Shown here: one piece after another, positions 54,511 through 63,768 of the stretch
How the letters are laid out: each line of letters begins with the position of its first letter
Numbering within the stretch: the stretch's first letter is position 1
Assembly (NCBI GenBank): GCA_017942165.1
Contig: JAGKSB010000001.1
Coordinates: forward strand, 62,001-126,000
Reading direction: 5' to 3'
Length of the DNA stretch: 64,000 nt
Source: Rhinopithecimicrobium faecis
GTDB lineage: Bacteria; Bacteroidota; Bacteroidia; Sphingobacteriales; Sphingobacteriaceae
The notes under the pieces: generated by a model
Database searches by the model: none
Told to the model about the DNA's origin: nothing
Seen by the model: only the letters and a program-made list of their open reading frames with translations
Translations under genes and position numbers: made by a program

Positions 54511-55917
54511 ATGAAATTTAACTTTAACACCAAATACACGCAACTCCTAGCAGACACCACAACACCCGTGAGTATCTACCTACGTATGCGTGATGTATTC
54601 CCGAATAGCCTACTGCTGGAGAGCTCGGAATACCAATCCCGTGATAATAACATCTCCTATATCTGTTGCCAGCCTATTGCCGGCATCGTCTTAGATAAGC
54701 AGGAGCTACGCATTGACTACCCACAGCAGGAAACAATTGTTAAGCCCCGTGGAGCGATAAATCTGAAGGAGGAGGTTTCTACCTTCCGTAAAGCATTTTC
54801 CAATGACCCTTTAGACCCTAGCATCCAAGTGATAAATAATGGTCTTTTCGGCTATTTCTCCTTCGACAGTATTGAGCATTTTGAAGATATAAAACTTACT
54901 AAAGAGCAAGATCCAGCGAAAGAAATCCCTTTCTTGCAATATCATATTTACAAATATGTGATCGCCATTGATCACTTCCGTAATCAGCTTTATATCTTCG
55001 AACATCTCTTAGAAGATGAAAAATCAGAGCTTGAAAAAATTCAATACCTGATACAGAATAAAAATTTCCCAGAGTACTCTTTTGCCACGAAAAGTGCGGA
55101 GCAATCGACGATGACGGATCAGGAATTTAGAGATTTAGTCGTGAAGATGAAGGAGCATATCCAGCGTGGTGACGTCTTTCAGATTGTGCCTTCAAGAGGC
55201 TTCTCTACCGCTTTTGAAGGGGACGAATTTAATGTTTACCGCGCACTGCGCTCCATAAACCCCTCTCCATACTTATTCTACTTTGACTTCGGCGACTTCA
55301 AGCTCTTTGGCTCCTCACCTGAAGCACAGCTAACGATAAAAGATGAGGTTGCCTCCATCTTCCCTATTGCTGGAACTTTCAAGCGTACAGGAAATATTGA
55401 GCAAGATAAATTAGTCGCTCAAGACCTACAGAATGACCCTAAAGAGTCGGCTGAACATGTTATGTTAGTAGACCTCGCACGCAATGATTTGAGTAGACAT
55501 TGCACGGAGGTATCGGTAAAATCCTATAAGGAAGCACAATATTACTCGCACGTCATACACTTAGTATCTAAAGTATCGGGAAAATTACTCCCTGGAGCTT
55601 CCCCTTTTGATGTGGTGGGCGACACCTACCCTGCAGGCACGCTGTCCGGCGCTCCCAAGCATATGGCACTAACGCTGATCGACCGCTATGAAAAGCAACA
55701 GCGCTCCTTCTATTCTGGCGCCCTTGGATATATGGGGTTTAATGGAGATTTCAACCATGCCATTATGATACGCTCCTTTTTGAGTAAGCGCAATGTCCTC
55801 CACTATCAGGCTGGCGCAGGGATCGTCTTAGACTCGGATCCAGAAAAAGAATTACAAGAAGTAAATAATAAAATTGCGGCATTACGAAAGGCCTTAACCT
55901 TAGCTGAAACTATTTAA
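54511..55917 (+). CDS. trpE: Anthranilate synthase component I
   Basis: A 468-residue enzyme that converts chorismate and ammonia to anthranilate, using glutamine through TrpG. The N-terminal tryptophan feedback element LLESSEYQS is present near residue 30. Catalytic blocks are FQIVPSRGFSTAFEGDEF, GSSPEAQLTIKD, IFPIAGTFKRTG, PAGTLSGAPKHMAL and YQAGAGIVLDSDPEKELQEV. It is controlled by the trpL attenuator and is 1 base from trpG. Confidence 0.96.
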   Translation: MKFNFNTKYTQLLADTTTPVSIYLRMRDVFPNSLLLESSEYQSRDNNISYICCQPIAGIVLDKQELRIDYPQQETIVKPRGAINLKEEVSTFRKAFSNDPLDPSIQVINNGLFGYFSFDSIEHFEDIKLTKEQDPAKEIPFLQYHIYKYVIAIDHFRNQLYIFEHLLEDEKSELEKIQYLIQNKNFPEYSFATKSAEQSTMTDQEFRDLVVKMKEHIQRGDVFQIVPSRGFSTAFEGDEFNVYRALRSINPSPYLFYFDFGDFKLFGSSPEAQLTIKDEVASIFPIAGTFKRTGNIEQDKLVAQDLQNDPKESAEHVMLVDLARNDLSRHCTEVSVKSYKEAQYYSHVIHLVSKVSGKLLPGASPFDVVGDTYPAGTLSGAPKHMALTLIDRYEKQQRSFYSGALGYMGFNGDFNHAIMIRSFLSKRNVLHYQAGAGIVLDSDPEKELQEVNNKIAALRKALTLAETI

Positions 55918-55918
55918 G

Positions 55919-56494
55919 ATGAAAAATTCAACTATTTTAGTGATCGACAACTACGACTCTTTTACCTACAACTTAGTGCATTTACTACAGGAGTGTGGTC
56001 AAGAATATACTGTATGGAGAAATGATAAATTCAAGATCGAAGATGTCGCAGCCTTTGATAAGATTCTGCTGTCTCCAGGACCCGGTATTCCTGAGGAGGC
56101 GGGCCTTTTATTAGAGGTTATACGCACCTATGCTCCTACGAAGAGTATCCTGGGGATTTGCTTAGGCTTACAAGCGATTGCTGAGGTGTTCGGTGGAAAG
56201 CTTTACAACCTGGCAAAACCCTTACATGGCGTCGCTACAGACTTAATTATTACCGATGAGACGGAGCCCCTATTTCAAGGGTATGCGCAGCATGCTAAAA
56301 TTGCACGTTACCACTCTTGGGCCGTTGCTAAAGAGAGTCTCCCGGCGGTATTAAAGGTTACTGCTGAAGATGAGCACGGCGTAATTATGGCCCTTACACA
56401 CCGTGACTTAGATATCCGTGGTATGCAGTTCCACCCGGAGTCCATCCTGACGGAAAATGGAAAACGACTCATTGAAAACTGGATTAATAACTAG
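55919..56494 (+). CDS. trpG: Anthranilate synthase component II, glutamine amidotransferase
   Basis: A 191-residue class I amidotransferase. The triad is visible as Cys in GICLGLQAIAEVFGG and His-Glu in GMQFHPESILTENG. LVIDNYDSFTYNLVHLLQE and LSPGPGIPEEAG are TrpG/PabA signatures. Direct coupling to trpE supports TrpG; use for p-aminobenzoate synthesis as well cannot be excluded. Confidence 0.96.
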   Translation: MKNSTILVIDNYDSFTYNLVHLLQECGQEYTVWRNDKFKIEDVAAFDKILLSPGPGIPEEAGLLLEVIRTYAPTKSILGICLGLQAIAEVFGGKLYNLAKPLHGVATDLIITDETEPLFQGYAQHAKIARYHSWAVAKESLPAVLKVTAEDEHGVIMALTHRDLDIRGMQFHPESILTENGKRLIENWINN

Positions 56495-56496
56495 CC

Positions 56497-57279
56497 ATGA
56501 CTATACTAGATAAAATTGTTGCAAGAAAGAAAGTGGAGGTCGCTGAAGCGAAGATTAGAGTTTCACTAGCAGAACTGGAAGGTTACCCCCTTTTCAAGCG
56601 TACATGCTACTCCCTTCAAGAGTCTGCAGCCACAGCAGGACGCACGGGAATTATTGCTGAATATAAAAGAGCCTCCCCTTCAAAAGGGCTGATCAACGGC
56701 ACCTCAACGGTACAAGATGTCGTAAAGGGCTATCAAGATGCTGGGGCTATTGCAATCTCTGTATTGACAGATTCGGACTTCTTTCAGGGCTCCCTCGCCG
56801 ACTTAAGCGCAGCACGTGAAGTGCTTAGCATCCCTTTATTGCGGAAGGAATTTATTGTTGACAGCTACCAGATTGCCGAAGCGAAAGCTTATGGTGCAGA
56901 TATCATCCTTTTAATTGCAGCCTGCCTGTCCGATGAAGAGCTTACAGCATTAGCACATTATGCCAAATCACTCGGCTTAAATATCCTCTTGGAGGTGCAC
57001 GATGAAGCAGAATTAAACCGCAGCTTACACCTTCCTGTAGATGCAATTGGGGTGAATAATAGAAACTTAAAAGATTTTGTTGTTACCCTGGATCATTCTT
57101 ATTCCCTGGTCAATAAAATTCCCGCTACTGTATTGAAAGTTTCGGAATCGGGCATCTCAGATCCCAAAACCATCCGGGAGCTTAAAGAAGCCGGGTTTCA
57201 GGCTTTTTTAATCGGTGAAAATTTTATGAAGACTTCAGACCCTGCTTTTGCCATACAATCATTTGTGAAAGAAATTTAA
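56497..57279 (+). CDS. trpC: Indole-3-glycerol phosphate synthase
   Basis: A 260-residue TIM barrel that closes the indole ring. IIAEYKRASPSKGLI, LLRKEFIVDSYQIAEAKAYG, LEVHDEAELNRSL and GVNNRNLKDF are family signatures with the catalytic Lys and Glu residues. It is 2 bases after trpG. trpD, which usually sits between trpG and trpC, and trpF, trpB and trpA are not here, so the pathway is split over more than one locus. Confidence 0.96.
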   Translation: MTILDKIVARKKVEVAEAKIRVSLAELEGYPLFKRTCYSLQESAATAGRTGIIAEYKRASPSKGLINGTSTVQDVVKGYQDAGAIAISVLTDSDFFQGSLADLSAAREVLSIPLLRKEFIVDSYQIAEAKAYGADIILLIAACLSDEELTALAHYAKSLGLNILLEVHDEAELNRSLHLPVDAIGVNNRNLKDFVVTLDHSYSLVNKIPATVLKVSESGISDPKTIRELKEAGFQAFLIGENFMKTSDPAFAIQSFVKEI

Positions 57280-57308
57280 ATTTTATTTAAAACGAATCTA
57301 AATAAGAT

Positions 57309-57316
57309 TATATTTG
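57309..57316 (+). promoter_or_regulatory. Promoter -7 element for the ECF sigma gene
   Basis: TATATTTG matches TAnnTTTG. TTTA sits exactly 19 bases upstream, one mismatch from the -33 element. The gene start follows 25 bases later. Confidence 0.55.
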
Positions 57317-57341
57317 ATGCTTTAATCAGCGATCAATAGAC

Positions 57342-57857
57342 TTGGAAAAAGATATATTTACAATAAATAAAGCTAGCTTCGAGCAAATATACCTTCAACA
57401 TTGGGAAGGTATGTTTGCTTATTGCTTAAAGAATATTCAGGACGAAGATCTAGCCAAAGAGATTGTGCAAGAAGTGTTCAAATCCCTATGGGAACGACGC
57501 GAAAAATTGGAAATTAATGAGGTAGACCGCTACTTGATTCGATCCGTAAAGCTAAAGACTTTCGAATATATTCGTAACAGGCAGACAAGACAACAACATC
57601 ACGAAAAAATAAGCATTCAAACGCAAACTCATTATTCCGAAGATCATCTCGTCACGGATGAACTATCCCTTCAGATAACAAAGCTCATAAACAACTTACC
57701 GAAACAATGTAAAAATGTGTTTAATATGAGCCGAAATCAAGGACTCACCAATAAAGAAATCGCTCGACAATTATATATTTCTGAAAGGGCTGTAGAGTAT
57801 CATATTTCTAAGGCTTTACATACCCTTAGGATAGAACTAGATAAATATATTCACTGA
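57342..57857 (+). CDS. ECF-type RNA polymerase sigma factor
   Basis: A 171-residue sigma factor with only regions 2 and 4. Region 2 is around LQHWEGMFAYCLKNIQDEDL and AKEIVQEVFKSLWERREKL. Region 4 is LPKQCKNVFNMSRNQGLTNK followed by EIARQLYISERAVEYHISKA. It is of the Bacteroidota FecI-like kind, usually paired with a FecR anti-sigma and a TonB receptor, as here. The start is a TTG; no ATG lies near enough to replace it. It probably drives the downstream uptake genes. Confidence 0.9.
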   Translation: MEKDIFTINKASFEQIYLQHWEGMFAYCLKNIQDEDLAKEIVQEVFKSLWERREKLEINEVDRYLIRSVKLKTFEYIRNRQTRQQHHEKISIQTQTHYSEDHLVTDELSLQITKLINNLPKQCKNVFNMSRNQGLTNKEIARQLYISERAVEYHISKALHTLRIELDKYIH

Positions 57858-57886
57858 TGAAAATTCCTAGTATTAAAGTATTTATG

Positions 57887-57894
57887 TATTTTTG
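57887..57894 (+). promoter_or_regulatory. Putative promoter -7 element before the anti-sigma-like gene
   Basis: TATTTTTG is a full match, ending 12 bases before the preferred ATG. It overlaps an alternative TTG start, which argues against that start. Confidence 0.45.
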
Positions 57895-57906
57895 TTAGCG
57901 CCATCA

Positions 57907-58548
57907 ATGAATATGAAAATAGATTACAAGGTCATAGAACGCTATCATTTAAACCAATGCACACCCCAGGAACGTCTGATGGTGGAACAATGGCTAGATG
58001 AGGGATTGGATGATTTTGAGACGCCATTCGCTACTGTAAATGAAAAAAAACAAGTAGGCGAAGAAATTTGGAATGAGCTGCATGCCTTTATGGAGGAAGA
58101 CACCAATAGGCCAAAGACTAAAAATCTATTTTCTTTTAAAAGAGTAAGCGTGGCAGCCGCTATACTAGCTATAGTTAGTTTAGCTGCTATAACCCTTAAA
58201 AATAATGCTCATTTCTCAGACGCCTTATTTGACAATAGCACTAACAGCAATTTAAAATACATTGACAAGAATAATTACGAACTAATCTTGGGAAGCTATG
58301 CTTCGGCAAGGGTGAATATAAAAACTGGCGTCTTCGATACATCAGGAGATATAATGCTGATACCTAAAAAAGATTTTCTATTTAGCTTTTCCAAAAATAG
58401 CGTCAAGAAAGCCTTAAAAAATGGCGAAATTTACTTTTTGCTTAAATCATCAAGTATTGGAAGACCAATTATAATATCCAAAACAGAATTAACATTCTTA
58501 GCGCCTACTATTCAACAGCAATTAAAAATGCAATTTAATATCAGCTAA
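57907..58548 (+). CDS. Short FecR-like anti-sigma candidate
   Basis: A 213-residue protein right after the sigma gene. The N-terminal 55 residues (KVIERYHLNQCTPQERLMVE followed by QWLDEGLDDFE) resemble the cytoplasmic anti-sigma part of FecR proteins. One membrane helix is seen near residues 80-97 (VAAAILAIVSLAAITL). The periplasmic part is only about 115 residues, whereas Bacteroidota FecR proteins have a FecR domain plus a further C-terminal domain, 320-390 residues in total. It may therefore be a reduced or different type. An upstream TTG start (57892) is possible but overlaps a promoter box. Confidence 0.65.
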   Translation: MNMKIDYKVIERYHLNQCTPQERLMVEQWLDEGLDDFETPFATVNEKKQVGEEIWNELHAFMEEDTNRPKTKNLFSFKRVSVAAAILAIVSLAAITLKNNAHFSDALFDNSTNSNLKYIDKNNYELILGSYASARVNIKTGVFDTSGDIMLIPKKDFLFSFSKNSVKKALKNGEIYFLLKSSSIGRPIIISKTELTFLAPTIQQQLKMQFNIS

Positions 58549-58585
58549 TTCTCTTCATTAGTACATTTATGTTATCAAAAAAATC

Positions 58586-59794
58586 ATGCAGCAAAAAAAA
58601 GTTTTATTTGCGCTCTTACTGATTATTTGTTGTTTTATGACTAGCTGCACGGAGCAAGCTACAACAAGGCAAACTCAGGGGAAATACAGTCTTTTTACTA
58701 TGAATAAAGATTTGGGAAATACCTTGCTTATAACCGATAACATCTCCTCAGACTCCTTAGCAATCAATCCCCACGGAATCACTGTACCCAACACCGACTT
58801 CGACCGCAGTGTGATTGTGCACAAAGGATATTATTATCAGATTGATGCCATCAATGAAGTCTTCGCGAAATATAAGTTAACACCCAAAGGTGTCGAGAAA
58901 GTTGATCAGCTTCCAATGGTGAATAGGCATATTGAAAATGTTAGTTGGCTGAGTCCTGATACATTATTCTTAATAACCCTTGATGACAAAAGTTACAGCT
59001 ACATAAATTATTATATTATTGCTGTCAATGATTTCAAAATCGTCAAGCAAGGACAAATTAATCTGCCGATAGATAATCCAGAATTCCCTATTATATCCAT
59101 TGGATTTAGTATTATAAAAAATAGCAAACTTCTAATAGGCTACTGCTTCAATAAAATCTATAACACGACTGATTTCACGACGAGTGATTATATGTATTTA
59201 GCGGAAATAGACACCACAAATATGCAGGTTGAAAAGATCCTGAAAGATGCACGTTCTTCCTACCCTGGAGGGATTAATACCGTGCAGTCTTACAGTTTTA
59301 AAGATTCCTCCGGTGATTTCTATTTTATGAGCTGCCCAGGTGTTGCTTTAGGAAATAACACAAAAATGCCAACGGCTATTTTTAGAATAAAAGATAAGGC
59401 ATCGATTATAGATCCTACATATATGATAAATCTTTCCGAAAAGACAGGAAATCATGCTTATGGCTTTTGGTTCTTGGGGAAGGATCAGGCAATAATACGT
59501 TCAGAAAGAAAAGACTTATATACCGATTTTTCCGACCATCACTCAACATATCAGTTTGAATACTACCTAATAAATTTAAAAAGTCAGGAGATAGCTAAAT
59601 TAGCGCTGCCATATGATAAAGGCACTCGCAAGGAATCCGTACTTGTTAGCAACAATAAAGCATATATTACAATTGACGATAAAGATGATAATCATCAGGT
59701 ATGGATCTATGATATACTAACAAGAAAAATTAGTGAAGGATTAAAACTTGATAATCAAGTAGATTTTATTGTTAGAATAGACAAGTTCAATTAA
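58586..59794 (+). CDS. DUF4374-like lipoprotein (first copy)
   Basis: A 402-residue lipoprotein with lipobox TSC (Cys near residue 21). The body looks like a beta-propeller of the DUF4374 kind: KYSLFTMNKDLGNTLLITDN, GYYYQIDAINEVFAKYKLTP, VSWLSPDTLFLITLDD and YFMSCPGVALGNNTKMPTAI. It is clearly related to the copy at 62464, sharing the fragment MPTxxFRIKDxxxxxDPxYxxN. DUF4374 genes often sit beside TonB receptors and PepSY proteins in iron-uptake loci; the molecular role is unknown. Confidence 0.75.
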   Translation: MQQKKVLFALLLIICCFMTSCTEQATTRQTQGKYSLFTMNKDLGNTLLITDNISSDSLAINPHGITVPNTDFDRSVIVHKGYYYQIDAINEVFAKYKLTPKGVEKVDQLPMVNRHIENVSWLSPDTLFLITLDDKSYSYINYYIIAVNDFKIVKQGQINLPIDNPEFPIISIGFSIIKNSKLLIGYCFNKIYNTTDFTTSDYMYLAEIDTTNMQVEKILKDARSSYPGGINTVQSYSFKDSSGDFYFMSCPGVALGNNTKMPTAIFRIKDKASIIDPTYMINLSEKTGNHAYGFWFLGKDQAIIRSERKDLYTDFSDHHSTYQFEYYLINLKSQEIAKLALPYDKGTRKESVLVSNNKAYITIDDKDDNHQVWIYDILTRKISEGLKLDNQVDFIVRIDKFN

Positions 59795-59838
59795 TAAAAC
59801 AACATTAATCTTCAAGAAGATAAACTTGAAAACCCCTT

Positions 59839-59879
59839 TAAAAGCTACCACTTTCATAATAGAATGGTAGCTTTTTTTA
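59839..59879 (+). terminator. Terminator after the first DUF4374 gene
   Basis: AAAGCTACCA pairs with TGGTAGCTTT, with an extra TTC/GAA pairing in the loop, and is followed by TTTT. It separates the sigma-proximal genes from the receptor gene. Confidence 0.85.
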
Positions 59880-60046
59880 TATCCCTGTAATTTCAGAAAA
59901 TTACACTCGCTAAAGCGCAAATTAATAAGCTTGATTATCAACGCATTACGCAACAAAAACTTATCCTAGAAATTATTTTAAGATTTAACCTTCGGTAAAA
60001 GGAAGATTAGGCAACATACTTATGTATAATCAATCTAAATAAGGTA

Positions 60047-62443
60047 ATGTTAAAATTAAATACGATATGCTTAACTCTTTTAATCATCCTTTCTCTCCCA
60101 GCTTTCGCCCAACAAGGCACACTAATTGGTAAGCTGACGAATCACAAGAGTCAGCCTATTGATGGCGCTTCCATACGCATAGCAGCGACTACGAAAGGCA
60201 CCCTTACGGATAAAAATGGATTATTCTTCTTTAAGAGTCTACCTTATGGAAGATATACGATCCATATCTCGGCAGTAGGCTACAAAACAAAAGAGTTGCA
60301 AATAAACCTGCAAGAGAAATTAGAAAATTCACTGAATATCGCTCTTACTGAAAATCCAAATACCTTAGCGGAAGTTCAAATCCAAGGGAAGACTGTCGCT
60401 CGGAAAATTAAGGAAACAGGTTTTAATGTCAACGTCATAGAGACTAAACGGTTTGCAAATACGAATACTGATATCAACCAAATTTTAAACCGAAGTACTG
60501 GAATACGTATTCGTCAACAAGGAGGATTAGGTTCTAACTACAGCTTTTCACTAAATGGTCTTTCCGGGGATCACGTAAAATTTTTTATTGATGGGATACC
60601 AATAGAATCCTACGGATCGGGAATGTCATTTAATAATATGCCCGTAAATCTTGCGGAGCGTATTGAAGTATATAAGGGCGTAGTACCCGCTCATCTAGGT
60701 TCTGACGCCCTAGGAGGAGCAATAAATATTGTAACCAATCGTGATAAAGTAAAATTTATAGATGCCAGCTATAGTTATGGCTCTTTCAACACACACCGAG
60801 CTGCGTTAAGTGCAGGAAGGAAATTTAATAAATCCGGTTTAAATTTAAATGTGAACACTTATTATAATTACTCCAACAATGATTATCGAATGAGGACTAA
60901 TCCAAAGGCCAATATTTATTTAGAAGTTCCCTCCAAAACCGTTCCCAATCAATTGGACACCATCCGTTCAGCCAGACGCTTTCATGATAATTATGAGTCC
61001 TTTATGACACAGGTAGAATTGGGTGTCCATAATAAGAAATATGCGGATATTGCTGTTGTAGGACTAACATTTAATCAAGTAAATAATCAAGTACAGACTG
61101 GAGCAACGCAAGAGAAAGTAATAGGGGGCATACAACACAGCAGCAATAGTTTTACACCTAGCATACGCTACCGTAAAGAACATTTTTTACTGAAGAATTT
61201 ATCAGCGAGTCTCTTTTCAAACTTTTCTACGAGTAAATCAATAATCACAGATACAAGTTCCATTAATTATTATTACTGGGATGGGAGTACATTCGGGCTG
61301 AGCAAGACCCAAGGGGAGTTAAATGTTAAATCTATTCGTCATCAAAAAATAAATAATAGTTTTTCTCAAGTAAATTTAAACTATCAACTAAGGCCTCAAC
61401 ATGTATTCGCTTTAAATTATAATTTAAAAACTAACGATCGAGAAGAATATAACGAGATCGATCCCTATAATGATACCTTCAATAAGACAAATAGAATTAC
61501 TCAACATATCGTCGGGTTGAACTATCAACAAATCCTATTGAAAGGTAGATTAAACAACTCCTTCTTTTTAAAAAGATATACGCTGGCGGGAAATTCAACG
61601 GCTAACGATAATAACTCAAATAGAGAAGCTAGATCTTACACTGGTTATGGAGCGGCTACAAACTACCGTATAATCCGCCATGGGGGCGTTAAGCTTTCCT
61701 ATGAGCATGCCTATCGCCTTCCGTCCTTCACAGAACTCTTTGGCAATGGCATTGAAGTGATTGGAAATCCCAATCTAGAGCCCGCAAATAGTGATAACTA
61801 CAACCTAGGACTCTATTATAAATTCCACTTGAAAGACCACGCCTTTAGTGTTGAGGCATCCACTTTTTATCGCAATGCCAAGAATTATATCATTACCACT
61901 CGTTACAGTGATGCTGAAAGAAACTATTCCTACTCCAGAAACGAAGGAGGCATAAAGGTCAATGGCGCAGACTTCGAAATTAAATATGACTATAAGGGCC
62001 TATTACAAGCTATGGTCAATATGAGTTATTATAATGCCGTAGATAGAGCGCGCTTTGTGGAGGGCACAAATCGGGAGAAGATCACCTATAATAGCCGTAC
62101 GCCAAATGAACCTTGGCTATTTGGAAACGCCGATATCAGCACGGGATTTAACAATCTTTTCGGCACAAAGCACACACGCTTACAGTTCAATTATTATTTA
62201 CAATTCGTAAATAACTATTCCCTTTCCTGGTCTAAACTAGGAGATAAAAGAACGAAAGACTATATCCCAGAGCAGTGGCTACATAACCTAGCAATTAGCT
62301 ATTCGTTAAAACAAAACAAGTACCATATCACAGTAGAAGGTCATAATCTCAGCAATGAAATTGCCTATGATGTATTCAAACAACAACGTCCCGGAAGATC
62401 CATATTTGTGAAATTAAGATATAGCTTACAATCCTTCAAATAA
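60047..62443 (+). CDS. TonB-dependent receptor
   Basis: A 798-residue outer membrane receptor, smaller than SusC. A signal peptide ends near AFAQ. It has a carboxypeptidase-regulatory-like N-terminal domain (GTLIGKLTNHKSQPIDGASI) and a plug with NQILNRSTGIRIRQQGGLGS, FFIDGIPIESYGSG and HLGSDALGGAINIVTN. The barrel ends GRSIFVKLRYSLQSF. Such receptors import iron complexes, heme or vitamins. With the ECF sigma factor, DUF4374 and PepSY neighbours an iron-related ligand is most likely, but the ligand cannot be read from sequence. Confidence 0.92.
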   Translation: MLKLNTICLTLLIILSLPAFAQQGTLIGKLTNHKSQPIDGASIRIAATTKGTLTDKNGLFFFKSLPYGRYTIHISAVGYKTKELQINLQEKLENSLNIALTENPNTLAEVQIQGKTVARKIKETGFNVNVIETKRFANTNTDINQILNRSTGIRIRQQGGLGSNYSFSLNGLSGDHVKFFIDGIPIESYGSGMSFNNMPVNLAERIEVYKGVVPAHLGSDALGGAINIVTNRDKVKFIDASYSYGSFNTHRAALSAGRKFNKSGLNLNVNTYYNYSNNDYRMRTNPKANIYLEVPSKTVPNQLDTIRSARRFHDNYESFMTQVELGVHNKKYADIAVVGLTFNQVNNQVQTGATQEKVIGGIQHSSNSFTPSIRYRKEHFLLKNLSASLFSNFSTSKSIITDTSSINYYYWDGSTFGLSKTQGELNVKSIRHQKINNSFSQVNLNYQLRPQHVFALNYNLKTNDREEYNEIDPYNDTFNKTNRITQHIVGLNYQQILLKGRLNNSFFLKRYTLAGNSTANDNNSNREARSYTGYGAATNYRIIRHGGVKLSYEHAYRLPSFTELFGNGIEVIGNPNLEPANSDNYNLGLYYKFHLKDHAFSVEASTFYRNAKNYIITTRYSDAERNYSYSRNEGGIKVNGADFEIKYDYKGLLQAMVNMSYYNAVDRARFVEGTNREKITYNSRTPNEPWLFGNADISTGFNNLFGTKHTRLQFNYYLQFVNNYSLSWSKLGDKRTKDYIPEQWLHNLAISYSLKQNKYHITVEGHNLSNEIAYDVFKQQRPGRSIFVKLRYSLQSFK

Positions 62444-62463
62444 CTATAATTCAATATTTAACC

Positions 62464-63699
62464 ATGTCTATTAAACTCAAAAAACACATTAAAGTTGCTG
62501 CACTGCTAGCGTGTACAGCAATCAGCATCAGCAGTTGCAATAAAACTGACAAGCCCAATGACCCGGCCCCTATTGATGATAAAGATCCTAAATATGCCAT
62601 TTCCTATAGTACGAAAAATGGTTCATTTATGCTGCCAATTTCAGATTTAATGAAAGGCACCATTAGTCCCATTGGAACAGGAACGGATGTATCAAGTATA
62701 TTTACATGGGAAGAAAATAGAATTCAAAAAGGCAAATACTTCTACCACTTAGACCCGAATGCATCCAAATTTGGAAAGTATGTCCTCGAAAATGGAATCG
62801 TTCAAATAATTAAGGCTATTCCCCTGAATACATTATCTAACTTATATTTAGGATGGCACTCTTGGCTAGATGAAGAAACATTAGCCTTTGGACCTCGAAG
62901 CTCAAATGAATATACAATAGTCAATGTTAAAGACATGACTATTAAAGCTAGTGGGAAGATTGATACCGGTAAAGATGTCCCTAAGGATCACCAATTAAAT
63001 TTATATACCTTCTTACCTCAGGGAAACAAAATATTGATTGGCTATAGTCTTTACAATAAACTTAATAAGGTTACTTATGACACAACTTATACCGCGACTT
63101 TAGATTACCCTACTTTTAATAATTTTAAAATTACAGGAAAAGACCTACGTTCAAATCCAATTGGTCCCTTGAGAAATGGGTACTTTCATAAATTTAAGGA
63201 GAATGGCTACACCTACCTACTAACCTATCCTATGCCTGTATTAGGTGGTAACAAACCCAATATGCCTACAGGATTTTTCCGCATAAAAGATGGAGAAACT
63301 AAATTAGACCCTGAATATTTCTTCAATGTTTCCAAATTAAGAAATGGTGATAACCAATTAGGGGTAGAATATTTAGGTAATGGAAAAGCGCTATTAATTA
63401 GTGCCAACGACGCTACTACGAATGTAAAAGAATTTGATGACTGGTGGTATGCCGTAATGTGGGAATATTTAATTGTAGATATCAATACGCAGACAATCGT
63501 CAAAAAACTAGATTTCCCGCTAGTTAGCAACTCTAGGTCAGCCATTGTCGACAATGGAAAAGTTTATATTGCTGTAAATGATCCGAAGGCTGATGCGATC
63601 TATATTTGGCAATATGACCCTATAAAAGATCAGTTAACGCGTGGTGCTAAGATTGTCGGTGGAGACAATGATACTCCTATGCTATTCAAGCTGAAGTAA
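62464..63699 (+). CDS. DUF4374-like lipoprotein (second copy)
   Basis: A 411-residue lipoprotein with lipobox SSC (Cys near residue 25, SISSCNKTDKP). It shares order and motifs with the copy at 58586 (MPTGFFRIKDGETKLDPEYF, WEYLIVDINTQTIVKKLDFP, SNSRSAIVDNGKVYIAVNDP), so the two are paralogs. It is 20 bases after the receptor gene and likely forms an operon with it. Confidence 0.78.
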   Translation: MSIKLKKHIKVAALLACTAISISSCNKTDKPNDPAPIDDKDPKYAISYSTKNGSFMLPISDLMKGTISPIGTGTDVSSIFTWEENRIQKGKYFYHLDPNASKFGKYVLENGIVQIIKAIPLNTLSNLYLGWHSWLDEETLAFGPRSSNEYTIVNVKDMTIKASGKIDTGKDVPKDHQLNLYTFLPQGNKILIGYSLYNKLNKVTYDTTYTATLDYPTFNNFKITGKDLRSNPIGPLRNGYFHKFKENGYTYLLTYPMPVLGGNKPNMPTGFFRIKDGETKLDPEYFFNVSKLRNGDNQLGVEYLGNGKALLISANDATTNVKEFDDWWYAVMWEYLIVDINTQTIVKKLDFPLVSNSRSAIVDNGKVYIAVNDPKADAIYIWQYDPIKDQLTRGAKIVGGDNDTPMLFKLK

Positions 63700-63717
63700 A
63701 CACAGCAATTAAACCAT

Positions 63718-63750
63718 TAAGGTTGGTTTGAAAACTACAAACCAACCTTA
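63718..63750 (+). terminator. Hairpin between the second DUF4374 gene and the PepSY gene
   Basis: A perfect 13-bp stem (TAAGGTTGGTTTG with CAAACCAACCTTA) around 7 bases, followed by CTTTTAC. The T-run is short, so it is either a weak terminator or an operon-internal element. Confidence 0.55.
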
Positions 63751-63768
63751 CTTTTACAATAGACCGTT

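Noticed and set aside
57892-57906. TTG start for the anti-sigma-like gene
   Set aside because: It overlaps a TAnnTTTG box; an ATG 15 bases later fits better. Kept as a possibility only.
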